From Nageia nagi (lineage: Eukaryota > Pinophyta): 64,000 bases of DNA. The position numbers were made by a program, and so were the translations under genes. The notes under the pieces were generated by a model. It was not told the DNA's origin. It worked only from the letters and a program-made list of their open reading frames with translations, and did not search any database. Shown here one piece after another: positions 45,488-58,000 of the stretch. Positions within the stretch are counted from its first letter, which is position 1, and every line of letters begins with the position of its first letter. The stretch spans positions 53,320,001 to 53,384,000 of the forward strand of contig JBITNC010000001.1 of NCBI GenBank assembly GCA_050084985.1, written 5' to 3'.

Positions 45488-45987
45488 TGAAAGAATTGAA
45501 CTATAACATGAACAACTCTAAACTCCCAAGATCACATGAAACCTCATAATTCACATCTAACAAACTAACAAAGCAATCTCACAACACAACACAAGATGTA
45601 AGTGGTTCCTCCAACTAGGAGTACATCCACTAACTAGATCTTTACTTCAACCACAAATACAACTCTCTTACAATCCTCTTAATCTCAACTCCTATGCTCT
45701 ATCCTATAGCATAACTTTACTCCACAATTGGTGTGTAATCACAAAGAGGGAGCCTTCTACTTATAGGCCAAAATCCCTCTTTGGATCACCCTTTTATCCA
45801 ATGTATAAAAGCATGACATGCACATCTTTTTACCTAAGGGGCATGCTCATGACATGGAGTGTAGGACAAGTTACATTATCATATTCACTTAAATACTTAA
45901 GGTATAAAATGATACCCTTAAGTATTAGTGAAATTACATAGAAGATTATTACAAAACCTTTACAATAATGCATTATACATTCCAACA
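45488..45987 (-). repeat. 3' LTR of B (500 bp)
   Basis: Minus strand TGTTGGAATGTATAATGC .. TTCAATTCTTTCA. The TATA box seen in the 5' copy is altered here (TATAAGTA). PPT reverse complement at 45988-45998 (CTCCCCTTTAA). Confidence 0.95.
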
Positions 45988-46708
45988 CTCCCCTTTAATG
46001 CAATATTGGGATACAACGAATAAAAGAGAACAAAGAGAGAAAGTAAGAAAGTAAGAAAGTTCTCTTCCAAATAGATACAAAAGAGATGAGAAATTTTTAC
46101 ATATTTGTGAAGTAAAAAAGATCTAGTTTGAGACACTACTTTGCCAAATACAATCATTAACCATAACCGAGTTCAATGTACATGAAGTAGTCATCCAACT
46201 GAAAGTCATGAAGAGTCTCCAAAAGCTTGCATACTTGAGGTAAGTAACCTGTAATCTCAAAGAAACTTGCAAGTTATAATTAGCTCAAATAACAAGATCA
46301 GTTAGATGCAACATATTCATCTCAACAAGGATAGATGAATCACATAAATTCCATCATGAGCTAATCAGTGGTGCACTATAAGTCATCACAAAGATGCCAT
46401 GCCAAAAACTAATAATCATTTACTATATATAAAACATGTGTTGATTATCATTACAAAATAAAGCATGCACATATGAGTTCCTCACATATGGATAACTAAA
46501 CAATGCTAAACGACACATAATATTTCTTCACACATAGATAATTGAATAATGCTATATTGGTCAATCTTTTGCTTTTAAAATTTTGTATGACAAGTTCCTC
46601 ATGTAGAGTGAACTTACCATGAAGGTGTACAATAAAATCAACACTATACAGCATAAAATCCTCCTAAAGGTGAAGTTGTCATCACAAACATGACTTCAAC
46701 ATAAGAAT
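45988..46708 (-). other. post-pol spacer of B with PPT
   Basis: Non-coding, matches 3682-4425 of A. True PPT at 45988-45998; a second PPT-like run at the pol end is 46719-46729. Confidence 0.75.
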
Positions 46709-48301
46709 TCAAATTTTACTTCCCCTTGAAGGTAACTCCACCAACCCCATAACATCCCTAAGCTTACAAAACTGAGCTTCAAGAAGGCACTTGCTAAATA
46801 AATCAACAAAGTTCAAGGTGGATGGACAATACTCCAGTTGGATTATGCCATCAAAAACCTTCTCCTTGATAAAATGGGCATGGATTTCCACATGTTTTAT
46901 TCTCTAATAGAAAATAAGATTCTTAGCCAAATAAATAGTTGACTAATTATCTAAAGAAATCAAATATGAGCCACCTTGCTCATAGCCAATTTCTTTCAAA
47001 AGATGTCTTAGCCAAATGGCTTCCTGGGCTACAACAGACATGTCATGGTATTCAACTTCTATGTTGGAAAGAGAAATAGTAGGTTGCTTCTTGAAAGCCC
47101 AAGAGATAGCACCTAAACCAATACTAAACACATACATAGAGGTTGATTTTCTATCATCTCTATCTCTCCTATAGTCAAAATTGAAGAATCTAGAGAGAAC
47201 AAACGAGGGCAACTTAGAATACTTGAGAGCAAGATTCTTACTTCTTACAACATACCTCAAAATTTGCTTAATAGTGTTGAGGTACTCAACATATGGTTTT
47301 TGCATGAATCATGCCATCAAATTCATTATAAAGGTAATATCTAGCTTAGATATAGTCAAATACAAAAGACTATCAATTAATTGTCTATAAGTTGTAGCAT
47401 CAACTAATTGAGAGTTGGATCTCAAAGAAATAATGATTCCAAGAGAGACTAGGGTAGCAGCATATCTACATTCCTCCATTCCAAACTTTTACAATATGTT
47501 TGATATATACTTAGATTAACTGAGATAAGTACAATCCTTGTATTGATACACTTGCATTCCAAGATAGTAGTGCAAGAGACCAAGATCAATCATTTCAAAT
47601 GTTATCTTAAGTTTGGATATGCACTTTTAAATGATTTCATCATTATTTCTAATTATTAGAATATCATCCACATAAATAAGAATTAAGACCACATCTTTTC
47701 CTTGATTGAGTACATATAGATTGAAGTCTAAAAAATACTTGGAGAAACCAATGTCTGCAAAATACCCTAAAATCGTCTTATGCTAGGCTCTAGGTGCTTG
47801 CTTAAATCCATATAATGACTTCTTTAGCTTGCACACAAATGACTCTTTTCCTTCCATAATGAACCCTTTTGATTGATTTATGAAGATTTTCATATCTAAT
47901 TCACCATTGAGAAATGCACTCTTGACATCAAGTTGAAATGCTTTCCATCTTTGAGCTACAGAAAGAGCAAGGATAATCCTCAGAATAGGTATCTTTACCA
48001 TGGAAATAAAAGTTTCCTCATAATCTACACCATATTTTTGAGCAAAACCTTTAGCTGATAAGTTTGCCTTGTATTTTTCAATATCTTCAACTGAATTGAA
48101 CTTGACCTTGTAGATCCATTTATTACCAATCACATTCTTTTCATTGAAATAAGGAACCAAGTCCCAAGTTTTATTTTTCATAAGAGCCTCATACTCCACT
48201 TTCATGGCTTCCACCCAGCACTCATGCTTTGAAGCTTCTTTGAAGGATGAGGGCTCATACTTGTTATCAATTTTGGTAAATAAAGATTTGTTCAAGGTCA
48301 T
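46709..48301 (-). pseudogene. copia B reverse transcriptase and RNase H remnant
   Basis: Open from 48301 to 47783: WKAFQLDVKSAFLNGELD, then LKKSLYGFKQAPRA and a TAG (47783-47785) at the Trp of QAPRAW. It continues after the stop with a YVDD-type block near 47660-47670. RNase H (47305-46943 and 46891-46709) keeps RDDRKSTSMYVFS, then SNIEVEYHDMS and DLFSKCL. A 1-bp frame change lies near 46900. Same gene order as A, and the same domain where H carries its TAG. Confidence 0.9.
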
Positions 48302-48367
48302 GCTCTTTGTTACCCTTTGAGTTGGAGAGTTTTATTTCTAAGATGACTTATCAACATCAATATCTAA

Positions 48368-49381
48368 CTAGCTAGGTGCAACTAAAGAGTCCTCTAGATC
48401 ATCAATATCCTCTCTAGAAGTAGAATCTTCAGGAAATTCATTGAACTTAACATCCATTGAAATAAACACTGCTTTGTAGGATGGAGAGTAGAGCTTGTAG
48501 CCTTTATGTTGATTATCATATCCCACAAAGATGCATTTTTTAGCTCTTTTGTCTAACTTGTTTCTTTTCTTAGAAATAATGTAGGAGAATGATTCACAAC
48601 TAAACACTCTAAGATGAGAAATGTTAGGTTTTCTTCCTGACCAAGCCTCAAAAGGAGTTTTACTTTGAACATCTTTTGTGAGACACCTATTCAAGGTGTA
48701 AATAGTAGTGCTCACAGCTTCATCCCATAAGAAACTAAGAAGATTACTCAACATGCATCTAACCATGTCCATAATAGTTCTATTTTTTCTTTCAATAACA
48801 CTATTTTACTAAAGAGTGTAAGGAATTGTAAATTACTTTTTGATTCCATACTTAGCACAATAGTCATTGAACTCATTGTTGTTATATTCTCTCCCATTAT
48901 CTAATTTCAACATCTTGATTTTAAGATTAGTTTGATTCTTAACAAAGGCCTTAAAAACCTTAAAACTCTCAAAGGTCTAATCCTTATGCTCAAGTATATA
49001 CCCAAAGGTCATCTTATTAAAGTCATTAATGAATATCAAGATGTAAGATGCTCCTCCAAGCAATTTAGTTTAAAACGGACCCATCAAATTTGAATGCATA
49101 AGTTGAAGAGATTGAGGTGCTCTTATTACCTTATCTTTTTCAAATTTTTATCTATACATCTTTCCAAGAATGCACTTCTCACATAGACTAATTGAAGAAG
49201 AAATTGAAAGTAAAGCTTTCACAAGTTCTAAATCTTTCATAACTTGAATACTTTTATGGTTAAGGTGCCCTAAACGATGGTGCCAAAGATTGCCTCTAGA
49301 ACACACACTATAAGCAAGATACATCTTTGATAGAACTTGATCTATAATGTAAAGGTTATCTTTCATAGATCCTTTAACCAA
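48368..49381 (-). pseudogene. copia B integrase remnant
   Basis: HHCC region at 49381-49148 (NLWHHRLGHLNHKSIQVM .. CEKCILGKMYR), a broken core around 49130-48790 with stops, and the C-terminal part open 48772-48368 (MDMVRCMLSNLLSFLWDEAV .. CIFVGYDNQHKGYKLY). Between 48772 and 48900 the NGVAERKN-type block is broken by a stop. Cannot be functional. Confidence 0.87.
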
Positions 49382-49559
49382 AATGGTAATTCCTTTCTTA
49401 ATGCACTAGGATTATGAATCGAACTCAAAAGAGTACCTTTTTCTAGCAACTTGAATTACAATAAGAAGGTTTATCCTTAATGTAAGAGCATAGAGAGCAT
49501 TTTCAAGAACCTTTCCATGAATCAACACACTCCCAATTCTTTGGACTTCAAGAGTAGAG

Positions 49560-50530
49560 TTATCACCTATCAAAACTACATCTTTTTAATACTTGTAAAA
49601 GTTCTCAAACTTTTTTTTTTCAAAGCATAGGTGATTAGTGCAACCAAAATTAATAATCTAATCAAATGAAAAACTACGAGACATGGAGTAGAGCACCATA
49701 ACAAAACCAACATGAATATTCTTCTTTTTTTTGAAGTTCTATATATTTTCATTACCTTTGTTCTTTTTCTCTCTTTTATTTTTGTAGTAATTAACTTGTT
49801 TATGACCTTGGATGTTGCAATAGTTACAAATACCATCAAACTTTTCTTTAAGATATGGATTATTTACTTTGTCTTTTCTATCTCTTTGCTTGAAGTGGTT
49901 GTTGTTGTCATTATTCTTACTGTTGTGGTTATTATTTCTATTATTCCTACTACTATTGTAGCAATTACCTCTTTTCTCAAATATTTTGGAGGAAGAAAGA
50001 TAAAATTTCTTTTGATGCTTGAACTTCTTCTTGAAAGGAGTTTTGGTTGCTCCAAGAACAACATTATTATCCTTAGGAGAAGAAATCATCACCTTATCGT
50101 TAAGGGTTTCTTCATGCTTCAAAATGTGCTTAGAAAAGCTCTCAAAGGAGAAAACTTCTTCATCATCAAGCCTTATTTTCATAACCATTAAAAAGTTTTT
50201 AAATTTTGAAGAAAGGTTTTGAAGAATGATGAATACTATGAACTAATCATTGATCCAATTGCACCCACAAGTAACAAGTTGGATCCTTAGGTTAATAGTT
50301 TTATTCAAGTAGATTGCAACACTTTCATCTTCCATTTGATGAGATTGAAGTAACTTTTGGAGAATGGTAAACCTTTTTGAAAAAATTGAACCAAGGTAGA
50401 TTTTTTTAAGCTTATCCCAAGCTTCTTTTGTTTAGGTTGAAGAAGAAATCATCAAGAGCACATCATCTAAAACTACATAGTAAATCATGGAGATTGTTAA
50501 CTCATTATTCATGTTGTAAACCTCTAGTTC
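49560..50530 (-). pseudogene. copia B gag and protease remnant
   Basis: Open 50188-49739: capsid end (MVMKIRLDDEEVFSFESFSK), an Asn/Lys/Ser-rich linker and a zinc knuckle CNYCNIQGHKQVNYYKNK lacking the fourth ligand (Tyr for Cys). The capsid start is broken up to about 50530 ('cccaagcttcttttgtt' is the complement of the KEAWD-type block seen at 40 in A). Protease traces lie near 49660-49620 (DWIINF-like). Confidence 0.85.
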
Positions 50531-50539
50531 CTGCTCATC

Positions 50540-53354
50540 TGTAGGAGGTACAAGATTCTCATTCACTATTTTCTAAATCTTTCTTACCTATAATTCAGCT
50601 CTAATCTATGGTTCTCAAAATTTAAAGTTGAAACTATCAAGAATGTGTTTGGTAAAAAGGATTCTTTCATTTACTACATAATAATGTGAAAAATAATAAG
50701 CATGTGGTTTAATAAACAATATTAAATATTAAGTTTTAACCAAGTAAATAATACATGTTACATTTAACACTAGAGAAATGTTTAATTTAATTCACAAGTG
50801 TAAATATTTTACAACTCAAATAATCCATGTACCTAAATACATTTCTCATCTCAAGAACCGTAGATGTAGAGTGACATTGTTGAGGCTTGTTTTCTTGTCT
50901 AAAATTAAGCCTTCACCTATATGCCCACATAAGAGGAGCCGAAGTACTACCAATCCTCAACCAGTTTGCCTTGATCAATTTTATACTCTCAGAAAGAGAA
51001 GTACCTACTATTTTCCAAGGTTATGATGTTTATTGGATTGATCAAATTATTAATATTGATTAGGTTTCAAGTTATCCTCATAGGTTATTAAGATAATCCC
51101 TAAATGGACGTGTGAACATATGGTATCATTACACACATGTTTGTTCACCTATTGGAGTTATGTCTAAACCAACAAAGGGCTTAGGGTCAATTGAGAAGTA
51201 TGAACTTTTCACCATTTGGATCATCGAATTTAAAGGTTTCAGCCCACCTATCCTCACCTCATGGCTCCCCAAACAAGTCATGTTACCGAATGTACATGTG
51301 GATGTGTTCATTTTAGGGGGTTGGTCATATCAATGTTTGTGATTTTTGCATAAGTAAATAAAGAAAAATTCAAAACATGAAGTAAAAAATCATAAAATTA
51401 AACATCATCCATTCATAACTTGGAACCTTAAGAGTCCAATGGGTTTTGTTTACTAACCCCTAAGGGAAGTTTTTACATAGGTACATAAATTTGCACAAGT
51501 TAACTTTACAAGAAAAAATACTTAAGCATAAGAATGCATCATTTTTATAATTTGCACAAGTCCATTCTTGCATAAGTAAGTGGATTGCATCATAACTTAA
51601 GATTTTAAGCATGAATTATTTGACTAAAAAAAATAAGTATCTAACTTAAATTTTAAGTCCTTAAGCATTTATCACCAAACTAAGTTCTAAGCAAGTATTA
51701 GGCATGCATAAAATTTAAGTACTAAGCATGCATTTATTAACTTAACAAATAAGTTCTTAAAAAAATGCATTATTAACTTAAAAATTAAGTAAAATATGCA
51801 ATATGAGGATCTAAGGAATTCAAAGCAATAGACATGCAACTTTGACATAAAGATTTTAAGTAAAAAATCACATACTTAAACAAAATGATCTCATAAAAGA
51901 AAATAGCATTAAAATGTTTTGCATTAGTGTCTTTAATTACTTTAAATGATATGAGTAGAAAATGCTAATATTTTGACATTCTAATAACCTCACAAATATC
52001 CTTCTATTTTAAAAAAATATTTAAGTAAAAAAAGGCATTTAGTACTTCATCAACAAACTTAAATGTTTGGAAAAAATTACAAGCAAAGTATTAAAAAAAA
52101 TTGAACCTTTACTCTACTCCATGTTAGGTTCATAAAGAAACAAAAAAGGTCATTCCAAGATGATTTTAATGCAATTCATGATGGAAATATGGAGTATACA
52201 TTTGCTTCATTTGGTGAGCATTAATTACTTGCAAACCACTTGTTCCTATTAAATGCATCTACCCATTTAATGCTTCAAAGTATTCCACACAAGTAAAGCA
52301 TATAAAAAAATGGCTTAGAAGCAATCCAAGAAAATATAAAATGTTACTTTGACTAAGTTTTAAGGCCAAATAGGCCGTGCAAAGTTGGAGCATAAAGGGG
52401 AGTGCAAGAGAGGAGGCATCATCGGCTGCAAAGGAGGCATTGTTAACTACAAAGGAGGAGGGGTGTGGTTGGCTATGAAGGAGAATAACATTAATCAATC
52501 AAGCAGTTGAGGTTTCCCAAGAGGGTGGAGTAAAGGTCGATCGCAAGGGTTTGGGGTATGGCATGGTCAATCGGGAGAGAGTGTGTAACATCAGCTACAA
52601 AAGAGGATAACATCAATCAACCGAGCGCTTATTAGTTTAGCTTAGCGATCAAAAAGAGGGTGTGCAAGCTGGGAACATGGCTATTGCAAGCTGAGTTCAC
52701 AAGGTAGGTAATGAAGGAGAAAAGTGATGCACCTTGCATAAAAAAAAAAAAACAAACATGAATAGGTTTAAAACAAAAAAAAAAAATTGACATTGCCATT
52801 AGGCCCCTTCCTATAATTTCACAATTTTAATGTGTGTATCCATATTGCATCATCTACTGTGTTATATTTCATATATATTTCATTAAAAGAATGTTTTTAT
52901 ACCCAACATTAAGGAAATTAAGTTGTCCAAAAAATTTATGTCCCCCCTTTTTTTCTTTTCTTTTTTTAAATATTGCTAAAATAAATGCTATAGTAAGAAT
53001 ATAATTGTGTAAAAAAAAATGTAACAATTTGTACACAAACATGATATTTTTTTATTAAATTATATATATATATATACACTTTTGATTTCAAAAGAAGTTA
53101 TAGTAACATATTAAACATATTTTGTGAGTAATCTTAAAAAATATTACTAAACAAAAGATTGCATAATAATATGTTGCTCAATTTAAGCATATTTTGCCAC
53201 AAAATATGTTATTAATCCAAAAAAATAAAGAAAAAATAAGGAAGTTATAACTTTTAAGCTCTTTTACCTCAATGAAGTTTATGGGTGAAGAATGAAGACC
53301 TCCAAGTTGAAGATGAGCTTCCAAACCAAGGAAATGAAGAGAAGCCTTCAACAA
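50540..53354 (-). other. long untranslated leader of B
   Basis: About 2.8 kb between PBS and gag: AT-rich with many short frames, a G-rich patch of imperfect repeats at 52380-52740 ('aaaggaggcat' type), a (TA)n run at 53065-53079, and 'cctccaagttgaagatga' before the PBS. The leader of D (4915-6116) has the same succession. A 76-codon plus-strand frame at 51112-51342 has no recognisable motif. No evidence for a captured gene. Confidence 0.6.
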
Positions 53355-53366
53355 GCTCTGATACCA
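53355..53366 (-). other. primer-binding site of B
   Basis: Reverse complement TGGTATCAGAGC, two bases from the LTR edge. Confidence 0.93.
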
Positions 53367-53368
53367 AA

Positions 53369-53868
53369 TGAGAGAATTGAACTATAACATGAACAACTCT
53401 AAACTTCTAAGATCACATGAAAACTCACAATTCACATCTAACAAACTCAAAAAGCAATCTCACAATACAACACAAGATGTAAGTGGTTCCTCCAACTAGG
53501 AGTACATCCACTAACTAGATCTTTACTTCAATCACAAATACAACTCTCTTACAATCCTTCTAATATCACCTCTTATGCTCTATCCTATAGCATAACTTTA
53601 CTCCATAATTGGTGTGTAATCACAAAGATGGAGCCTTATATTTATAGGCCAAAACCTCTTTTTGGATCACCCTTTTATCCAATGTACAAAAGCATGACAT
53701 GCACATCCTTTTACCCAAGGGGCATGCTCATGACATGGAGTGTAGGATAAGTTACATTATCCTATTCACTTAAACACTTAAGGTATCAAATGATACTCTT
53801 ATGTATTAGTGAACTTACATAGAAAATTATTACAAAACCGTTACAATAATGCATTATACATTCTAACA
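53369..53868 (-). repeat. 5' LTR of B (500 bp)
   Basis: Minus strand TGTTAGAATGTATAATGC .. TTCAATTCTCTCA; TATA box 53639-53646. Differs from the 3' copy by scattered transitions (for example TTAGAATG against TTGGAATG). Confidence 0.95.
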
Positions 53869-53873
53869 ATAAG
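53869..53873. repeat. target-site duplication ATAAG, right copy (B)
   Basis: Same five bases as 45483-45487. Confidence 0.95.
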
Positions 53874-54107
53874 CATTACTATGCTTCATCTAATTACATA
53901 ATGAGAGGTGTACCTATATATTTATAAGAAGAAACCCACCTTTTAACCTCTCTTTAACCCAAGGATAAGGTTAAAAGTATTTCTATAATTATTCATCTTT
54001 CTATATTTATTCCCTTAATGCTTTAAGGTATCTAAAGAGATCTTAAGCTTTAAATGAATTTATATTAAAAAGAAATATAACACAATACTACATTCCAAAT
54101 TCTAACA
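53874..54107 (-). repeat. solo LTR G, U3-side half
   Basis: Minus strand begins TGTTAGAATTTGGAATGTAG; TATA box at 53919-53926. Continues the half at 45224-45487. No internal region of this element is present, so it is a solo LTR left by LTR-LTR recombination. Confidence 0.88.
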
Positions 54108-54112
54108 TGATA
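54108..54112. repeat. target-site duplication TGATA, right copy (solo LTR G)
   Basis: Same five bases as 45219-45223. Confidence 0.9.
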
Positions 54113-56945
54113 CTGCTCTATTAGTAAGGTGACAGTAATTAATCCTGTTGAACTATATTTTTACTATGGTAATCCTATGCTTTATGATGACCTTGTACTC
54201 AAGGTTGTTATTAATATGAAAGGTGGCATGAGATTGTTGTATTTTTATTCTTATGAATATGTTCTCTCCATTAGTTATCCTTCTCATAATGTGGACATCA
54301 CACCTGTTAGGGAGCCCTTCCACGTTGACTCCTTCACCCTCTCCATTTTGGGATTTTTTAATCATTTGGTCTTAAAAAAAGATTTAAATCTTGATAGTAT
54401 TTCCTTATCATTGAATTACACCATCATATTTTCTACCAATATAAGAGCCATAATTTTGAATACTTCATGTGCTTCATTTTCTTTAATTTCAAACACTCGA
54501 CTATTTCTCTGCTTCCATATTTACCACCACATATGCCCAATCAACATTGTCCAGCATTTATAGTACCCTTAGTTTTCTCCCAGGGTGCCCATTGTTCTAT
54601 GCATTATTTAGCATCTCTTGTTAATATCCATTGTATCTTCATTTTTTTGCATATCATAACTCAAATATTCATTGTATACTCACAATGTAAGAAAATGTGA
54701 TCTATACTCTCTTCCTCTCTTTTGCACAATACACATTTGTTAACCATACTAAAACCTCTTCTTTGTAAATTATTTATTATTAATAGACTTTTCTTAGTGA
54801 TAAGCTAAAGAAAGAAGGCAATCTTGGGTGTTAACTTTGCTTTCCAAATATTCTTCCATATTTTGCTCCCCTTTTTTATCCTAAAAATGTTACTTAGAGC
54901 TATGACTACCTCTTTAACCCTATATTGTCTGTCAGTCCTTAGTTTCCATATCGATTTCCCTTCTTGAGTATTAAGCTTGATATTAGAATCATTTAGTTCC
55001 TTTTGTAACTACTTTAGTTATTTTTCTATTCTACCTCTAATTGTCTTATGAATCTACCAACTATTAGTATCCTTCTTAAAATACTTATCAATTGTGCTCT
55101 CGTCATATTTCAAAGCCCACTCAACTCCTTGTTTATAATCCTTTATTTTAATTAGTGGTTTCTCCTTCAACCATGTGTCTTCCCACATGTGTACTTGCCA
55201 ACCATTTCTTGGGTGCCATCTAGTAGCCTCTTGAATCTCGGACCTTACCGCTACTATACCATTCCAAAATGGTGAACCATATGGTGGATTCTAAATTGTC
55301 AACATGTAGTTTTGGCCCATCATATATTTGTCGTTACAAGTGTGAACCCACCCCTTCTCTTCATTTTGAGCTATCTTCTAAACTAGTTTTCCTCTCAAAG
55401 CTTGACCCACTTGCTTTGTTTTTTTCAACCCCAATCCTACCTAATTTTTTTCCATGCAAACAAAATTCTAACTTACCAAAGTGATTTTCTTCTTTTCTAA
55501 ATCTTCTAACCATAAGAATTTATTACATATTTTATCTATCTTATCACTAATAGTTATAGGCAATTTAAAAGCCATTGCATTATAAACAGGTATGCTTTGA
55601 AGAATAGATTTGATGAGGACAAGTTTACCTGCATAGCTCTAACATTTTTCTTTCCATCGTGTGAGTTTATTTTAGATTTTCTGAACTAACACATCCCAAT
55701 ATTGAGATTTGAGTCTCCCCACAAAAAGGGGCATTCCTAGACATCTAGTTGGAAACTCATCAATTTTACACCTCCATATCTTAGTAATACTCTTCTTATT
55801 GGCTTCAGAATAGTTCATAAAGTAAATCTTAGTATTTTGTAAATTTTTTTTTAGTGTGAAGCTTTTTCATACATATTCAAAGCCTTGTTAAATTAAATTG
55901 CCTCCCTCCTTTCAACTTTACCAACAAAGATAGTATCATCCACAAATTGATGATGATTTGTGGCCTTATAGTTAGGGGTTGGAATAGCCCCTTTCAAAGT
56001 TTGAGTGCCCTATATTGTTTTAGTTTCCTCCCCAGCACCTTCGCCATTATGATGAACAAATAGGGGGAGATTGGGTCTCCTTTCCTAAGCCCTCTTTGGG
56101 AGTTAAAATAACATGTTGCTTCTCCATTGATGATAATAGAAAACATAGGTGAAGATATACACTCTGTAATCCAATTTCTCTAATTTTCTCCAAACCCAAA
56201 TTTAGGTAAAACCAAATTCAAAAAATCCCAACTCACTCTATCATAGGCCTTTTCCATATCCAACTTTAACACCATAGTAAGTGTTTTCTTGTTATGCATT
56301 GAATGAAGGACCTCGTGCATATGAATAATTCCATCTGTAATCTTCCTCCCTTTGATGAATCCATCTTCTCTGTAGATATGATTTGAGATATTAGTGATTT
56401 TAGCCTTTTTGCCATTATTTTTATGGTGATTTTATAGATTACATTGCAGAGATTAATTGGTCTATAGTCTTTGAACTCCTTTGCTTTTTTTATCTTAGGG
56501 ATTAGGGGGTCAAGAATGTATTATTCTATTATTTCAATAATTTTTCCTTTTTAAAGAATTCTTTTACAACATACCACACATCCTTCCCTATAATTTCCTA
56601 ATCTTTTTGGAAAAACCTAGCTGGAAAGCCATCCAATCAAGGAGCTTTATCAACTTCCATTAGGAAAATTACCTGTTTGACTTCTTTTATAGTTGGTTGT
56701 TGCAACACTTCATTTGACTGATTTGTTATAATTTTTGGTATATTTTTAGTATTTTTTCCTTTGGATATAAGGCTATTTCTTTGATCCACTATCGATAGGT
56801 CTTTGTAGAATCCCTTTGCTTCTTGCTTAATTTCCTTTCTTCTAAAGTTAAAACACCATCTGATCTTTTGATCTCATTAATCTTGTTGTAATTTCTTCTT
56901 CTGAAGTTAAAACATGTAATTATGCTTTAGGTTTCATTATTGTCA
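54113..56945 (-). mobile_element. L1-type plant LINE K, 5'-truncated
   Basis: Minus-strand remnant of a plant L1 ORF2 from the segment before RT (RRRN..I..I...DG, about 56900) through RT and the zf-RVT domain to the end near 54420. Endonuclease and any linked ORF1 are missing upstream, the usual 5' truncation. No clear poly(A) tail was found. Broken by many stops; old. Confidence 0.82.
54420..56945 (-). pseudogene. LINE K reverse transcriptase and zf-RVT remnant
   Basis: Minus-strand motifs in order, with plus positions: QQPTIKEVKQVIFLMEVDKAP then LDGFPARFFQKD (about 56690-56590; a stop stands for the Gly of APGPDG); LIPKIKKAKEFKDYRPINLCNVIYK (56505-56425); LKLDMEKAYDRV (56275-56240); LRKGDPISP (56090-56060); HHQFVDDTIFVG (55960-55925, the active-site FxDD kept); the zinc finger KCVLCKREEESIDHIFLHC (54745-54685); and a W..WK.RN.RVFE-type end near 54500. 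RT for target-primed retrotransposition; this copy is inactive. Confidence 0.85.
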
Positions 56946-57056
56946 CCATTATCACCCCAACCCTCATATGGTTTAGGAGATGGTGGGTGTACATTCCAAC
57001 CCCCTATATGGCATGATGAGCTAGCACCTTAAGTATTCTAACACTTAGCCATGGAT
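56946..57056. other. short flank between LINE K and element J
   Basis: About 110 bp without a recognised feature; continuous with 60503 onward before J inserted. Confidence 0.5.
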
Positions 57057-57061
57057 GGGAG
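57057..57061. repeat. target-site duplication GGGAG, left copy (J)
   Basis: GGGAG abuts TGTTGATTAAG at 57062; the second copy is 60498-60502, right after the palindrome. Confidence 0.93.
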
Positions 57062-58000
57062 TGTTGATTAAGATTGTGTAATATATGTGCCATGAGCAAT
57101 CTTAACCAAAGTAAATCATGAACAGACTATAGTGACAGTCTGATCTCCGGAGAAGGCCGGTTCCTTATCTATTGGGCATAGAAAAGGTAACATGAAAGAA
57201 ATAAAAGAGTAGGGTGTGAGGAATTTAAGCAAAAGGCTTAGGGTAACAAGAAAGAAATAAAAAGAGTAGGGTGCGAGGAATTTAAGCAAAAGGCTTAGGG
57301 TAACAAGAGAGGAAATAAAAAGGAGTAGAGTGCGAGGAATTTAAGCAAAAGGCTTAGGGTAACAAGAGAGAAAGCAAAGGTGGATCACTAGTTCAGCGTG
57401 AGCTTTCACAGTGTGTGAAACCTTGGCTTGAATCTAGTGTAGTAGCTACGGTACAAGCTCTCACTCTCTAATAGTTTCCCAGCTTTACTCTACCATGTAG
57501 CAGAAATAGTTATACTAGCAACCTGTAATTATCATTGAGGAAACAAGCCAAGCTGCCACGATGTAACCAAATTAAGAATGACAATTACGAGTGCTAGATA
57601 AGAAAGGTCAAGATGGTATCATATTACTAATAAAAACTATAGGTCTTCGAGAACAAATGTAAAGAGCAATACTAGGCTTTCGACCCCTTTTCCACTTTAT
57701 TTTCATATACTTATACTGCAGTAGCAATAGTTACAAGAATTACAGAACAAAAATGTTTACAAAAATAGCTTCAAGATTCTAGCCTTCTTTTAACTGATAC
57801 TACCTACATATGCCACTTGGCAGAATATTACAAAAATGGGGTAGATTATAGATGATATGACTTCTTGATAACTATGATCTGACCTCTTGCTGGCCTTGTC
57901 TCTACATTTCAAAATGCTCTACTCACCGGCTCCGGCTATTCGATCACTCCTCGCTGTCCTCATCACTTCTGGGACCCGGTTTCATTCAAAAATGTGAACA
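57062..58000 (-). repeat. 3' LTR of J, U3 edge uncertain
   Basis: The U5 end is at 57062 (TGTTGATTAAG on plus). A good candidate U3 start is 58000, where the minus strand reads TGTTCACATTTTTG after a purine-rich 'catggggagaacga'. The edge is inferred because the other LTR is reduced to 87 bp. It contains a three-copy 57-59-bp tandem repeat (57194-57365). Confidence 0.55.
57194..57365. repeat. 57-59-bp tandem repeat, three copies, in LTR J
   Basis: 'gcgaggaatttaagcaaaa' followed by 'ggcttagggtaacaa' recurs; its GAGGAATTT lies at 57218, 57275 and 57334. Copies are nearly identical, so the amplification is recent relative to the rest. Confidence 0.85.

Larger units (their letters stand above)
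45488..53868 (-). mobile_element. full-length Ty1/copia element B (8.4 kb)
   Basis: Two LTRs of exactly 500 bp, PBS, PPT and a perfect TSD ATAAG. Coding order on the minus strand is gag (about 50530) to RNase H (46709), with frameshifts and stops. Two features make it long: an untranslated leader of about 2.8 kb (50540-53354) and a 720-bp post-pol spacer (45988-46708). Same family as A and C. Its target was solo LTR G, so B is younger than G. Confidence 0.97.

Noticed and set aside
51112-51342. 76-codon frame in the B leader as a captured host gene
   Set aside because: No motif and no similar frame in D; an antisense frame of equal length exists.
54129-54563. 144-codon plus-strand open frame
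   Set aside because: It lies antisense to the end of LINE K and its 3' flank, has no motif, and is compositionally AT-driven.
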